A stretch of DNA of 64,000 bases from positions 372,001 through 436,000 of the forward strand of contig NW_027469189.1 in NCBI RefSeq assembly GCF_051020765.1, read 5' to 3'. Shown here piece by piece: positions 11,109 to 23,428 of the stretch. The first letter of the stretch is position 1; every line of letters starts with the position of its first letter. The notes under the pieces were generated by a model. The model was not told the DNA's origin and did no database searches. It saw nothing but the letters and a program-made list of their open reading frames with translations. Position numbers and translations under genes: made by a program. The DNA is from Lasioglossum baleicum. Lineage: Eukaryota; Arthropoda; Insecta; Hymenoptera; Halictidae.

Positions 11109-13022
11109 CGCACGTGTTTTTACTCGACTAGCCTGCGGGATGCATCCTCTCGCACGTGTTTTTACTCGACTAGCCTGCGGGATGCATCCTCTCGCACGTG
11201 TTTTTACTCGACTAGCCTGCACGATGCATCCTCTCGCACGTGTTTTTACTCGACTAGCCTGCGGGATGCATCCTCTCGCACGTGTTTTTGCTCGACTAGC
11301 CTGCGGGATGCATCCTCTCGCACGTGTTTTTGCTCGACTAGCCTGCGGGATGCATCCTCTCGCACGTGTTTTTGCTCGACTAGCCTGCTGGATGCATCCT
11401 CTCGCACGTGTTTTTGCTCGACTAGCCTGCGGGACGCATCCTCTCGCACGTGTTTTTACTCGACTAGCCTGCGGGATGCATCCTCTCGCACGTGTTTTTA
11501 CTCGACTAGCCTGCGGGAAGCATCCTCTTGCACGTGTTTTTACTCGACTAGCATGCGGGATGCATCCTCTCGCACGTGTTTTTACTCGACTAGCCTGCGG
11601 GATGCATCCTCTCGCACGTGTTTTTACTCGACTAGCCTGCGGGAAGCATCCTCTTGCACGTGTTTTTACTCGACTAGCCTGCGGGATGCATCCTCTCGCA
11701 CGTGTTTTTACTCGACTAGCCTGCGGGATGCATCCTCTCGCACGTGTTTTTACTCGACTAGCCTGCGGGATGCATCCTCTTGCACGTGTTTTTACTCGAC
11801 TAGCATGCGGGATGCATCCTCTCGCACGTGTTTTTACTCGACTAGCCTGCGGGAAGCATCCTCTCGCACGTGTTTTTACTCGACTAGCCTGCGGGATGCA
11901 TCCTCTCGCACGTGTTTTTACTCGACTAGCCTGCGGGAAGCATCCTCTTGCACGTGTTTTTACTCGACTAGCCTGCGGGATGCATCCTCTCGCACGTGTT
12001 TTTACTCGACTAGCCTGCGGGATGCATCCTCTTGCACGTGTTTTTACTCGACTAGCATGCGGGATGCATCCTCTCGCACGTGTTTTTACTCGACTAGCCT
12101 GCGGGATGCATCCTCTCGCACGTGTTTTTACTCGACTAGCCTGCGGGAAGCATCCTCTTGCACGTGTTTTTACTCGACTAGCCTGCGGGATGCATCCTCT
12201 CGCACGTGTTTTTACTCGACTAGCCTGCGGGATGCATCCTCTCGCACGTGTTTTTACTCGACTAGCCTGCGGGATGCATCCTCTTGCACGTGTTTTTACT
12301 CGACTAGCATGCGGGATGCATCCTCTCGCACGTGTTTTTACTCGACTAGCCTGCGGGAAGCATCCTCTCGCACGTGTTTTTACTCGACTAGCCTGCGGGA
12401 TGCATCCTCTCGCACGTGTTTTTACTCGACTAGCCCGCGGGAAGCATCCTCTTGCACGTGTTTTTACTCGACTAGCCTGCGGGATGCATCCTCTCGCACG
12501 TGTTTTTACTCGACTAGCCTGCGGGATGCATCCTCTCGCACGTGTTTTTACTCGACTAGCCTGCGGGAAGCATCCTCTTGCACGTGTTTTTACTCGACTA
12601 GCCTGCGGGATGCATCCTCTCGCACGTGTTTTTACTCGACTAGCCTGCGGGATGCATCCTCTCGCACGTGTTTTTACTCGACTAGCCTGCAGGATGCATC
12701 CTCTCGCACGTGTTTTTGCTCGACTAGCCTGCGGGATGCATCCTCTCGCACGTGTTTGTGCTCGACTAGCCTGCGGGATGCATCCTCTCGCACGTGTTTT
12801 TACTCGACTAGCCTGCGGGATGCATCCTCTCGCACGTGTTTTTGCTCGACTAGCCTGCGGGATGCATCCTCTCGCACGTGTTTTTCCTCGACTAGCCTGC
12901 GGGATGCATCCTCTCGCACGTGTTTTTACTCGACTAGCCTGCGGGATGCATCCTCTCGCACGTGTTTTTACTCGACTACCCTGCGGGATGCATCCTCTCG
13001 GACGTGTTTTTGCTCGACTAGC
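11109..13022 (+). repeat. 42-mer array, 46 units
   Basis: Exactly 46 units. Contains the GCACGATGC unit near 11221, a G26 run, the T3C unit near 11431 and a CCCGCGGG unit near 12435. Confidence 0.95.
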
Positions 13023-13139
13023 CATGCGCATCCCAAAAAACCTGCGCATGCGCATCCCAAAAAATCTGCGCATGCGCATCCCAAAAAACCTGCGCATGCG
13101 CATCCCACAAAACCTGCGCATGCGCATCCCACAAAACCT
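13023..13139 (+). repeat. 24-mer cluster 12, K-K'-K-Q-Q
   Basis: Copy of clusters 2 and 9; four perfect palindromes; upstream E-box lost near 13001. Confidence 0.95.
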
Positions 13140-15430
13140 CGCACGTGTTTTTACTCGACTAGCCTGCGGGATGCATCCTCTCGCACGTGTTTTTGCTCGA
13201 CTAGCCTGCGGGATGCATCCTCTCGCACGTGTTTTTCCTCGACTAGCCTGCGGGATGCATCCTCTCGCACGTGTTTTTACTCGACTAGCCTGCAGGATTC
13301 ATCCTCTCGCACGTGTTTTTACTCGACTAGCCTGCGGGATGCATCCTCCCGCACGTGTTTTTACTCCACTAGCCTGCGGGATACATCCTCTCGCACGTGT
13401 TTTTGCTCGACTAGCCTGCGGGATGCATCCTCTCGCACGTGTTTTTGCTCGACTAGCCTGCGGGATGCATCCTCTCGCACGTGTTTTTGCTCGACTACCC
13501 TGCGGGACGCATCCTCTCGCACGTGTTTTTACTCGACTAGCCTGCGGGATGCATCCTCTCGCACGTGTTTTTACTCGACTAGCCTGCGGGAAGCATCCTC
13601 TTGCACGTGTTTTTACTCGACTAGCATGCGGGATGCATCCTCTCGCACGTGTTTTTCTCGACTAACCTGCGGGAAGCATCCTCTCGCACGTGTTTTTACT
13701 CGACTAGCATGCGGGATGCATCCTCTCGCACGTGTTTTTACTCGACTAGCCTGCGGGAAGCATCCTCTTGCACGTGTTTTTACTCGACTAGCCTGCGGGA
13801 TGCATCCTCTCGCACGTGTTTTTACTCGACTAGCCTGCGGGATGCATCCTCTTGCACGTGTTTTTACTCGACTAGCATGCGGGATGCATCCTCTCGCACG
13901 TGTTTTTACTCGACTAGCCTGCGGGATGCATCCTCTCGCACGTGTTTTTGCTCGACTAGCCTGCTGGATGCATCCTCTCGCACGTGTTTTTACTCGACTA
14001 GCCTGCGGGATGCATCCTCCCGCACGTGTTTTTACTCCACTAGCCTGCGGGATGCATCCTCTCGCACGTGTTTTTACTCGACTAGCCTGCGGGATTCATC
14101 CTCTCGCACGTGTTTTTACTCGACTAGCCTGCGGGATGCATCCTCTCGCACGTGTTTTCGCTCGACTAGCCTGCTGGATGCATCCTCTCGCACGTGTTTT
14201 TACTCGACTAGCCTGCGGGATGCATCCTCCCGCACGTGTTTTTACTCCACTAGCCTGCGGGATACATCCTCTCGCACGTGTTTTTGCTCGACTAGCCTGC
14301 GGGATGCATCCTCTCGCACGTGTTTTTGCTCGACTAGCCTGCGGGATGCATCCTCTCGCACGTGTTTTTGCTCGACTAGCCTGCGGGACGCATCCTCTCG
14401 CACGTGTTTTTACTCGACTAGCATGCGGGATGCATCCTCTCGCACGTGTTTTTACTCGACTAGCCTGCGGGAAGCATCCTCTCGCACGTGTTTTTACTCG
14501 ACTAGCCTGCGGGAAGCATCCTCTCGCACGTGTTTTTACTCGACTAGCCTGCGGGATGCATCCTCTCGCACGTGTTTTTACTCGACTAGCCTGCGGGAAG
14601 CATCCTCTTGCACGTGTTTTTACTCGACTAGCCTGCGGGAAGCATCCTCTTGCACGTGTTTTTACTCGACTAGCCTGCGGGATGCATCCTCTTGCACGTG
14701 TTTTTGCTCGACTAGCCTGCGGGATGCATCCTCTCGCACGTGTTTTTACTCGACTAGCCTGCGGGAAGCATCCTCTTGCACGTGTTTTTACTCGACTAGC
14801 CTGCGGGATGCATCCTCTCGCACGTGTTTTTACTCGACTAGCCTGCGGGATGCATCCTCTCGCACGTGTTTTTACTCGACTAGCCTGCAGGATGCATCCT
14901 CTCGCACGTGTTTTTACTCGACTAGCCTGCGGGATGCATCCTCTCGCACGTGTTTTTGCTCGACTAGCCTGCGGGATGCATCCTCTCGCACGTGTTTTTG
15001 CTCGACTAGCCTGCGGGATGCATCCTCTCGCACGTGTTTTTGCTCGACTAGCCTGCGGGATGCATCCTCTCGCACGTGTTTTTACTCGACTAGCCTGCGG
15101 GAAGCATCCTCTTGCACGTGTTTTTACTCGACTAGCATGCGGGATGCATCCTCTCGCACGTGTTTTTACTCGACTAGCCTGCGGGAAGCATCCTCTCGCA
15201 CGTGTTTTTACTCGACTAGCTTGCGGGATGCATCCTCTCGCACGTGTTTTTACTCGACTAGCCTGCGGTAAGCATCCTCTTGCACGTGTTTTTACTCGAC
15301 TAGCCTGCGGGATGCATCCTCTCGCACGTGTTTTTACTCGACTAGCCTGCGGGATGCATCCTCTCGCACGTGTTTTTATTCGACTACCCTGCGGGATGCA
15401 TCCTCTCGCACGTGTTTTTGCTCGACTAGC
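13140..15430 (+). repeat. 42-mer array, 55 units with one 1-base deletion
   Basis: Third copy of the 2281-4571 array, with the shared deletion at 13657 and the same T12C, G30C and TTTTCGCTCG units. Confidence 0.95.
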
Positions 15431-15499
15431 CATGCGCATCCCAAAAAACCTGCGCATGCGCATCCCACAAAACCTGCGCATGCGCATCCCACAAAACCT
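15431..15499 (+). repeat. 24-mer cluster 13, K-Q-Q
   Basis: Third copy of cluster 3 at offset 5,384 from cluster 10; two perfect palindromes. Confidence 0.95.
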
Positions 15500-16447
15500 C
15501 GCACGTGTTTTTACTCGACTAGCCTGCGGGATGCATCCTCACGCACGTGTTTTTACTCGACTAGCCTGCGGGATGCATCCTCTCGCACGTGTTTTTACTC
15601 GACTAGCCTGCAGGATGCATCCTCTCGCACGTGTTTTTACTCGACTAGCCTGCGGGATGCATCCTCTCGCACGTGTTTTTGCTCGACTAGCCTGCGGGAT
15701 GCATCCTATCGCACGTGTTTTTGCTCGACTAGCCTGCGGGATGCATCCTCTCGCACGTGTTTTTGCTCGACTAGCCTGCGGGATGCATCCTCTCGCACGT
15801 GTTTTTGCTCGACTATCCTGCGGGATGCATCCTCTCGCACGTGTTTTTGCTCGACTAGCCTGCGGGACGCATCCTCTCGCACGTGTTTTTACTCGACTAG
15901 CCTGCGGGATGCATCCTCTCGCACGTGTTTTTACTCGACTAGCCTGCGGGAAGCATCCTCTTGCACGTGTTTTTACTCGACTAGCATGCGGGATGCATCC
16001 TCTCGCACGTGTTTTTACTCGACTAGCCTGCGGGAAGCATCCTCTCGCACGTGTTTTTACTCGACTAGCCTGTGGGAAGCATTCTCTTGCACGTGTTTTT
16101 ACTCGACTAGCCTGCGGGATGCATCCTCTCGCACGTGTTTTTACTCGACTAGCCTGCGGGATGCATCCTCTCGCACGTGTTTTTGCTCGACTAGCCTGCG
16201 GGATGCATCCTCTCGCACGTGTTTTTGCTCGACTAGCCTGCGGGATGCATCCTCTCGCACGTGTTTTTACGCGACTAGCCTGCGGGATGCATCCTCTCGC
16301 ACGTGTTTTTGCTCGACTAGCATGCGGGATGCATCCTCTCGCACGTGTTTTTACTCGACTAGCCTGCGGGATGCATCCTCTCGCACGTGTTTTTACTCGA
16401 CTACCCTGCGGGATGCATCCTCTCGCACGTGTTTTTGCTCGACTAGC
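15500..16447 (+). repeat. 42-mer array, 23 units
   Basis: Matches 10116-11063; private CATTCTCTTGC near 16081. Confidence 0.95.
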
Positions 16448-16492
16448 CATGCGCATCCCAAAAAACCTGCGCATGCGCATCCCACAAAACCT
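16448..16492 (+). repeat. 24-mer cluster 14, K-Q
   Basis: Copy of cluster 11 at offset 5,384; one perfect palindrome. Last cluster before the longest cluster-free array. Confidence 0.95.
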
Positions 16493-19400
16493 CGCACGTG
16501 TTTTTACTCGACTAGCCTGCGGGATGCATCCTCTCGCACGTGTTTTTACTCGACTAGCCTGCGGGATGCATCCTCTCGCACGTGTTTTTACTCGACTAGC
16601 CTGCACGATGCATCCTCTCGCACGTGTTTTTACTCGACTAGCCTGCGGGATGCATCCTCTCGCACGTGTTTTTGCTCGACTAGCCTGCGGGATGCATCCT
16701 CTCGCACGTGTTTTTGCTCGACTAGCCTGCGGGATGCATCCTCTCGCACGTGTTTTTGCTCGACTAGCCTGCTGGATGCATCCTCTCGCACGTGTTTTTG
16801 CTCGACTAGCCTGCGGGACGCATCCTCTCGCACGTGTTTTTACTCGACTAGCCTGCGGGATGCATCCTCTCGCACGTGTTTTTACTCGACTAGCCTGCGG
16901 GAAGCATCCTCTTGCACGTGTTTTTACTCGACTAGCATGCGGGATGCATCCTCTCGCACGTGTTTTTACTCGACTAGCCTGCGGGATGCATCCTCTCGCA
17001 CGTGTTTTTACTCGACTAGCCTGCGGGAAGCATCCTCTTGCACGTGTTTTTACTCGACTAGCCTGCGGGATGCATCCTCTCGCACGTGTTTTTACTCGAC
17101 TAGCCTGCGGGATGCATCCTCTCGCACGTGTTTTTACTCGACTAGCCTGCGGGATGCATCCTCTTGCACGTGTTTTTACTCGACTAGCATGCGGGATGCA
17201 TCCTCTCGCACGTGTTTTTACTCGACTAGCCTGCGGGAAGCATCCTCTCGCACGTGTTTTTACTCGACTAGCCTGCGGGATGCATCCTCTCGCACGTGTT
17301 TTTACTCGACTAGCCTGCGGGAAGCATCCTCTTGCACGTGTTTTTACTCGACTAGCCTGCGGGATGCATCCTCTCGCACGTGTTTTTACTCGACTAGCCT
17401 GCGGGATGCATCCTCTTGCACGTGTTTTTACTCGACTAGCATGCGGGATGCATCCTCTCGCACGTGTTTTTACTCGACTAGCCTGCGGGATGCATCCTCT
17501 CGCACGTGTTTTTACTCGACTAGCCTGCGGGAAGCATCCTCTTGCACGTGTTTTTACTCGACTAGCCTGCGGGATGCATCCTCTCGCACGTGTTTTTACT
17601 CGACTAGCCTGCGGGATGCATCCTCTCGCACGTGTTTTTACTCGACTAGCCTGCGGGATGCATCCTCTTGCACGTGTTTTTACTCGACTAGCATGCGGGA
17701 TGCATCCTCTCGCACGTGTTTTTACTCGACCAGCCTGCGGGAAGCATCCTCTCGCACGTGTTTTTACTCGACTAGCCTGCGGGATGCATCCTCTCGCACG
17801 TGTTTTTACTCGACTAGCCTGCGGGAAGCATCCTCTTGCACGTGTTTTTACTCGACTAGCATGCGGGATGCATCCTCTCGCACGTGTTTTTACTCGACTA
17901 GCCTGCGGGATGCATCCTCTCGCACGTGTTTTTACTCGACTAGCCTGCGGGAAGCATCCTCTTGCACGTGTTTTTACTCGACTAGCCTGCGGGATGCATC
18001 CTCTCGCACGTGTTTTTACTCGACTAGCCTGCGGGATGCATCCTCTCGCACGTGTTTTTACTCGACTAGCCTGCGGGATGCATCCTCTTGCACGTGTTTT
18101 TACTCGACTAGCATGCGGGATGCATCCTCTCGCACGTGTTTTTACTCGACTAGCCTGCGGGAAGCATCCTCTCGCACGTGTTTTTACTCGACTAGCCTGC
18201 GGGATGCATCCTCTCGCACGTGTTTTTACTCGACTAGCCTGCGGGAAGCATCCTCTTGCACGTGTTTTTACTCGACTAGCCTGCGGGATGCATCCTCTCG
18301 CACGTGTTTTTACTCGACTAGCCTGCGGGATGCATCCTCTTGCACGTGTTTTTACTCGACTAGCCTGCGGGATGCATCCTCTCGCACGTGTTTTTACTCG
18401 ACTAGCCTGCGGGATGCATCCTCTCGCACGTGTTTTTATTCGACTAGCCTGCGGGAAGCATCCTCTTGCACGTGTTTTTACTCGACTAGCCTGCGGGATG
18501 CATCCTCTCGCACGTGTTTTTACTCGACTAGCCTGCGGGATGCATCCTCTCGCACGTGTTTTTACTCGACTAGCCTGCGGGATGCATCCTCTCGCACGTG
18601 TTTTTGCTCGACTAGCCTGCGGGATGCATCCTCTCGCACGTGTTTTTGCTCGACTAGCCTGCGGGATGCATCCTCTCGCACGTGTTTTTGCTCGACTAGC
18701 CTGCGGGATGCATCCTCTCGCACGTGTTTTTGCTCGACTAGCCTGCGGGATGCATCCTCTCGCACGTGTTTTTGCTCGACTAGCCTGCGGGATGCATCCT
18801 CTCGCACGTGTTTTTGCTCGACTAGCCTGCGGGACGCATCCTCTCGCACGTGTTTTTACTCGACTAGCCTGCGGGATGCATCCTCTCGCACGTGTTTTTA
18901 CTCGACTAGCCTGCGGGATGCATCCTCTCGCACGTGTTTTTACTCGACTAGCCTGCACGATGCATCCTCTCGCACGTGTTTTTACTCGACTAGCCTGCGG
19001 GATGCATCCTCTCGCACGTGTTTTTGCTCGACTAGCCTGCGGGATGCATCCTCTCGCACGTGTTTTTGCTCGACTAGCCTGCGGGATGCATCCTCTCGCA
19101 CGTGTTTTTGCTCGACTACCCTGCTGGATGCATCCTCTCGCACGTGTTTTTGCTCGACTAGCCTGCGGGACGCATCCTCTCGCACGTGTTTTTACTCGAC
19201 TAGCCTGCGGGATGCATCCTCTCGCACGTGTTTTTACTCGACTAGCCTGCGGGAAGCATCCTCTTGCACGTGTTTTTACTCGACTAGCATGCGGGATGCA
19301 TCCTCTCGCACGTGTTTTTACTCGACTAGCCTGCGGGATGCATCCTCTCGCACGTGTTTTTACTCGACTAGCCTGCGGGAAGCATCCTCTTGCACGTGTT

Positions 19401-20590
19401 TTTACTCGACTAGCCTGCGGGATGCATCCTCTCGCACGTGTTTTTACTCGACTAGCCTGCGGGATGCATCCTCTCGCACGTGTTTTTACTCGACTAGCCT
19501 GCGGGATGCATCCTCTTGCACGTGTTTTTACTCGACTAGCATGCGGGATGCATCCTCTCGCACGTGTTTTTACTCGACTAGCCTGCGGGAAGCATCCTCT
19601 CGCACGTGTTTTTACTCGACTAGCCTGCGGGATGCATCCTCTCGCACGTGTTTTTACTCGACTAGCCTGCGGGAAGCATCCTCTTGCACGTGTTTTTACT
19701 CGACTAGCCTGCGGGATGCATCCTCTCGCACGTGTTTTTACTCGACTAGCCTGCGGGATGCATCCTCTTGCACGTGTTTTTACTCGACTAGCATGCGGGA
19801 TGCATCCTCTCGCACGTGTTTTTACTCGACAAGCCTGCGGGATGCATCCTCTCGCACGTGTTTTTACTCGACTAGCCTGCGGGAAGCATCCTCTTGCACG
19901 TGTTTTTACTCGACTAGCCTGCGGGATGCATCCTCTCGCACGTGTTTTTACTCGACTAGCCTGCGGGATGCATCCTCTCGCACGTGTTTTTACTCGACTA
20001 GCCTGCGGGATGCATCCTCTTGCACGTGTTTTTACTCGACTAGCATGCGGGATGCATCCTCTCGCACGTGTTTTTACTCGACTAGCCTGCGGGAAGCATC
20101 CTCTCGCACGTGTTTTTACTCGACTAGCCTGCGGGATGCATCCTCTCGCACGTGTTTTTACTCGACTAGCCTGCGGGAAGCATCCTCTTGCACGTGTTTT
20201 TACTCGACTAGCCTGCGGGATGCATCCTCTCGCACGTGTTTTTACTCGACTAGCCTGCGGGATGCATCCTCTCGCACGTGTTTTTACTCGACTAGCCTGC
20301 GGGAAGCATCCTCTTGCACGTGTTTTTACTCGACTAGCCTGCGGGATGCATCCTCTCGCACGTGTTTTTACTCGACTAGCCTGCGGGATGCATCCTCTCG
20401 CACGTGTTTTTACTCGACTAGCCTGCAGGATGCATCCTCTCGCACGTGTTTTTACTCGACTAGCCTGCGGGATGCATCCTCTCGCACGTGTTTTTGCTCG
20501 ACTAGCCTGCGGGAAGCATCCTCTTGCACGTGTTTTTACTCGACTAGCCTGCGGGATGCATCCTCTCGCACGTGTTTTTGCACGACTAGC
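16493..20590 (+). repeat. Longest cluster-free array, exactly 98 units
   Basis: It begins like 11109-12.4 kb and then runs on. It contains internal multi-unit periodicity: a G26 run, a T3C unit, then T3 and A3/T13 units with C37A. T33A (GACAAGC) marks 19830. No indel is visible in 4.1 kb. Confidence 0.95.
18431..20490 (+). repeat. Segment type S, copy 1 (approximate ends)
   Basis: A junction TTTTTATTCGACTAGCCTG near 18433 is followed by a long G26 run, T3C and the GCACGATGC unit. It recurs at 38512 (offset 20,079), and the part from about 18.56 kb recurs at 26.2 kb (offset 7,653). One difference from the other copies is a G35C change near 19119. Confidence 0.85.
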
Positions 20591-20683
20591 CATGCGCATC
20601 CCAAAAAACCTGCGCATGCGCATCCCAAAAAACCTGCGCATGCACATCCCACAAAACCTGCGCATGCGCATCCCACAAAACCT
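20591..20683 (+). repeat. 24-mer cluster 15, K-K-Q-Q
   Basis: Left flank is GCACGACTAG; the middle junction is TGCGCATGCACA; two perfect palindromes. First cluster with the right flank CGGACGTG, which destroys the adjoining E-box. Confidence 0.95.
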
Positions 20684-21925
20684 CGGACGTGTTTTTACTC
20701 GACTAGCCTGCGGGAAGCATCCTCTTGCACGTGTTTTTACTCGACTAGCCTGCGGGATGCATCCTCTCGCACGTGTTTTTACTCGACAAGCCTGCGGGAT
20801 GCATCCTCTCGCACGTGTTTTTACTCGACTAGCCTGCGGGAAGCATCCTCTTGCACGTGTTTTTACTCGACTAGCCTGCGGGATGCATCCTCTCGCACGT
20901 GTTTTTACTCGACTAGCCTGCGGGATGCATCCTCTCGCACGTGTTTTTACTCGACTAGCCTGCGGGATGCATCCTCTTGCACGTGTTTTTACTCGACTAG
21001 CATGCGGGATGCATCCTCTCGCACGTGTTTTTACTCGACTAGCCTGCGGGAAGCATCCTCTCGCACGTGTTTTTACTCGACTAGCCTGCGGGATGCATCC
21101 TCTCGCACGTGTTTTTACTCGACTAGCCTGCGGGAAGCATCCTCTTGCACGTGTTTTTACTCGACTAGCCTGCGGGATGCATCCTCTCGCACGTGTTTTT
21201 ACTCGACTAGCCTGCGGGATGCATCCTCTCGCACGTGTTTTTACTCGACTAGCCTGCGGGAAGCATCCTCTTGCACGTGTTTTTACTCGACTAGCCTGCG
21301 GGATGCATCCTCTCGCACGTGTTTTTACTCGACTAGCCTGCGGGATGCATCCTCTCGCACGTGTTTTTACTCGACTAGCCTGCAGGATGCATCCTCTCGC
21401 ACGTGTTTTTACTCGACTAGCCTGCGGGATGCATCCTCTCGCACGTGTTTTTGCTCGACTAGCCTGCGGGATGCATCCTCTCGCACGTGTTTTTGCTCGA
21501 CTAGCCTGCGGGATGCATCCTCTCGCACGTGTTTTTGCTCGACTAGCCTGCGGGATGCATCCTCTCGCACGTGTTTTTGCTCGACTAGCCTGCGGGATGC
21601 ATCCTCTCGCACGTGTTTTTGCTCGACTAGCCTGCGGGACGCATCCTCTCGCACGTGTTTTTACTCGTCTAGCCTGCGGGATGCATCCTCTCGCACGTGT
21701 TTTTACTCGACTAGCCTGCGGGAAGCATCCTCTTGCACGTGTTTTTACTCGACTAGCATGCGGGATGCATCCTCTCGCACGTGTTTTTACTCGACTAGCC
21801 TGCGGGAAGCATCCTCTCGCACGTGTTTTTACTCGACTAGCCTGCGGGATGCATCCTCTAGCACGTGTTTTTACTCGACTAGCCTGCGGGATGCATCCTC
21901 TCGCACGTGTTTTTGCTCGACTAGC
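20684..21925 (+). repeat. 42-mer array, 30 units
   Basis: Contains T33A near 20788, G40-region CTGCAGG near 21383, a G26 run, T3C, then A31T (CGTCTAG) near 21668 and C13A (CTCTAGCAC) near 21859. Confidence 0.95.
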
Positions 21926-22018
21926 CATGCGCATCCCAAAAAACCTGCACATGCGCATCCCAAAAAACCTGCGCATGCGCATCCCACAAAACCTGCGCAT
22001 GCGCATCCCACAAAACCT
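21926..22018 (+). repeat. 24-mer cluster 16, K-K-Q-Q
   Basis: First junction TGCACATGCGCA; two perfect palindromes; right flank CGGACGTG. Confidence 0.95.
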
Positions 22019-22462
22019 CGGACGTGTTTTTACTCGACTAGCCTGCGGGAAGCATCCTCTTGCACGTGTTTTTACTCGACTAGCCTGCGGGATGCATCCT
22101 CTCGCACGTGTTTTTGCTCGACTAGCCTGCGGGATGCATCCTCTCGCACGTGTTTTTGCTCGACTAGCCTGCGGGACGCATCCTCTCGCACGTGTTTTTA
22201 CTCGTCTAGCCTGCGGGATGCATCCTCTCGCACGTGTTTTTACTCGACTAGCCTGCGGGAAGCATCCTCTTGCACGTGTTTTTACTCGACTAGCATGCGG
22301 GATGCATCCTCTCGCACGTGTTTTTACTCGACTAGCCTGCGGGAAGCATCCTCTCGCACGTGTTTTTACTCGACTAGCCTGCGGGATGCATCCTCTAGCA
22401 CGTGTTTTTACTCGACTAGCCTGCGGGATGCATCCTCTCGCACGTGTTTTTGCTCGACTAGC
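22019..22462 (+). repeat. 42-mer array, 11 units
   Basis: Eleven units: A3/T13, two G26, T3C, A31T, A3/T13, C37A, A3, C13A, G26. Confidence 0.93.
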
Positions 22463-22555
22463 CATGCGCATCCCAAAAAACCTGCACATGCGCATCCCAA
22501 AAAACCTGCGCATGCGCATCCCACAAAACCTGCGCATGCGCATCCCACAAAACCT
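22463..22555 (+). repeat. 24-mer cluster 17, K-K-Q-Q
   Basis: As cluster 16, 537 bp downstream of it; two perfect palindromes; right flank CGGACGTG. Confidence 0.95.
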
Positions 22556-23335
22556 CGGACGTGTTTTTACTCGACTAGCCTGCGGGAAGCATCCTCTTGC
22601 ACGTGTTTTTACTCGACTAGCCTGCGGGATGCATCCTCTCGCACGTGTTTTTACTCGACTAGCCTGCGGGAAGCATCCTCTTGCACGTGTTTTTACTCGA
22701 CTAGCCTGCGGGATGCATCCTCTCGCACGTGTTTTTACTCGACTAGCCTGCGGGATGCATCCTCTCGCACGTGTTTTTACTCGACTAGCCTGCAGGATGC
22801 ATCCTCTCGCACGTGTTTTTACTCGACTAGCCTGCGGGATGCATCCTCTCGCACGTGTTTTTGCTCGACTAGCCTGCGGGATGCATCCTCTCGCACGTGT
22901 TTTTGCTCGACTAGCCTGCGGGATGCATCCTCTCGCACGTGTTTTTGCTCGACTAGCCTGCGGGATGCATCCTCTCGCACGTGTTTTTGCTCGACTAGCC
23001 TGCGGGATGCATCCTCTCGCACGTGTTTTTGCTCGACTAGCCTGCGGGACGCATCCTCTCGCACGTGTTTTTACTCGTCTAGCCTGCGGGATGCATCCTC
23101 TCGCACGTGTTTTTACTCGACTAGCCTGCGGGAAGCATCCTCTTGCACGTGTTTTTACTCGACTAGCATGCGGGATGCATCCTCTCGCACGTGTTTTTAC
23201 TCGACTAGCCTGCGGGAAGCATCCTCTCGCACGTGTTTTTACTCGACTAGCCTGCGGGATGCATCCTCTAGCACGTGTTTTTACTCGACTAGCCTGCGGG
23301 ATGCATCCTCTCGCACGTGTTTTTGCTCGACTAGC
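22556..23335 (+). repeat. 42-mer array, 19 units
   Basis: Contains CTGCAGG, five G26 units, T3C near 23050, A31T and C13A in the same order as before cluster 16. Confidence 0.93.
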
Positions 23336-23428
23336 CATGCGCATCCCAAAAAACCTGCACATGCGCATCCCAAAAAACCTGCGCATGCGCATCCCACAAA
23401 ACCTGCGCATGCGCATCCCACAAAACCT
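23336..23428 (+). repeat. 24-mer cluster 18, K-K-Q-Q
   Basis: Copy of cluster 16 at 1,410 bp; two perfect palindromes; right flank CGGACGTG. Confidence 0.95.

Larger units (their letters stand above)
11064..16447 (+). repeat. Canonical 5,384-bp higher-order repeat unit
   Basis: The most complete copy: K-Q cluster, 46 units, K-K'-K-Q-Q cluster, 55 units (one 1-base deletion), K-Q-Q cluster, 23 units; the next K-Q follows at 16448. Its sum, 45+1914+117+2291+69+948, is 5,384 bp. The same landmarks recur upstream at offset 5,384 (7639-11063) and at offset 10,859 (205-4640). The near identity of very long matching stretches implies recent amplification. Confidence 0.93.

Noticed and set aside
5983..13665. 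Frameshift-separated gene halves at 2798, 6573, 8273, 13657, 52350 and 55475
   Set aside because: The shifts are single-base indels in a satellite, and both sides stay open for arithmetic reasons. No gene is broken.
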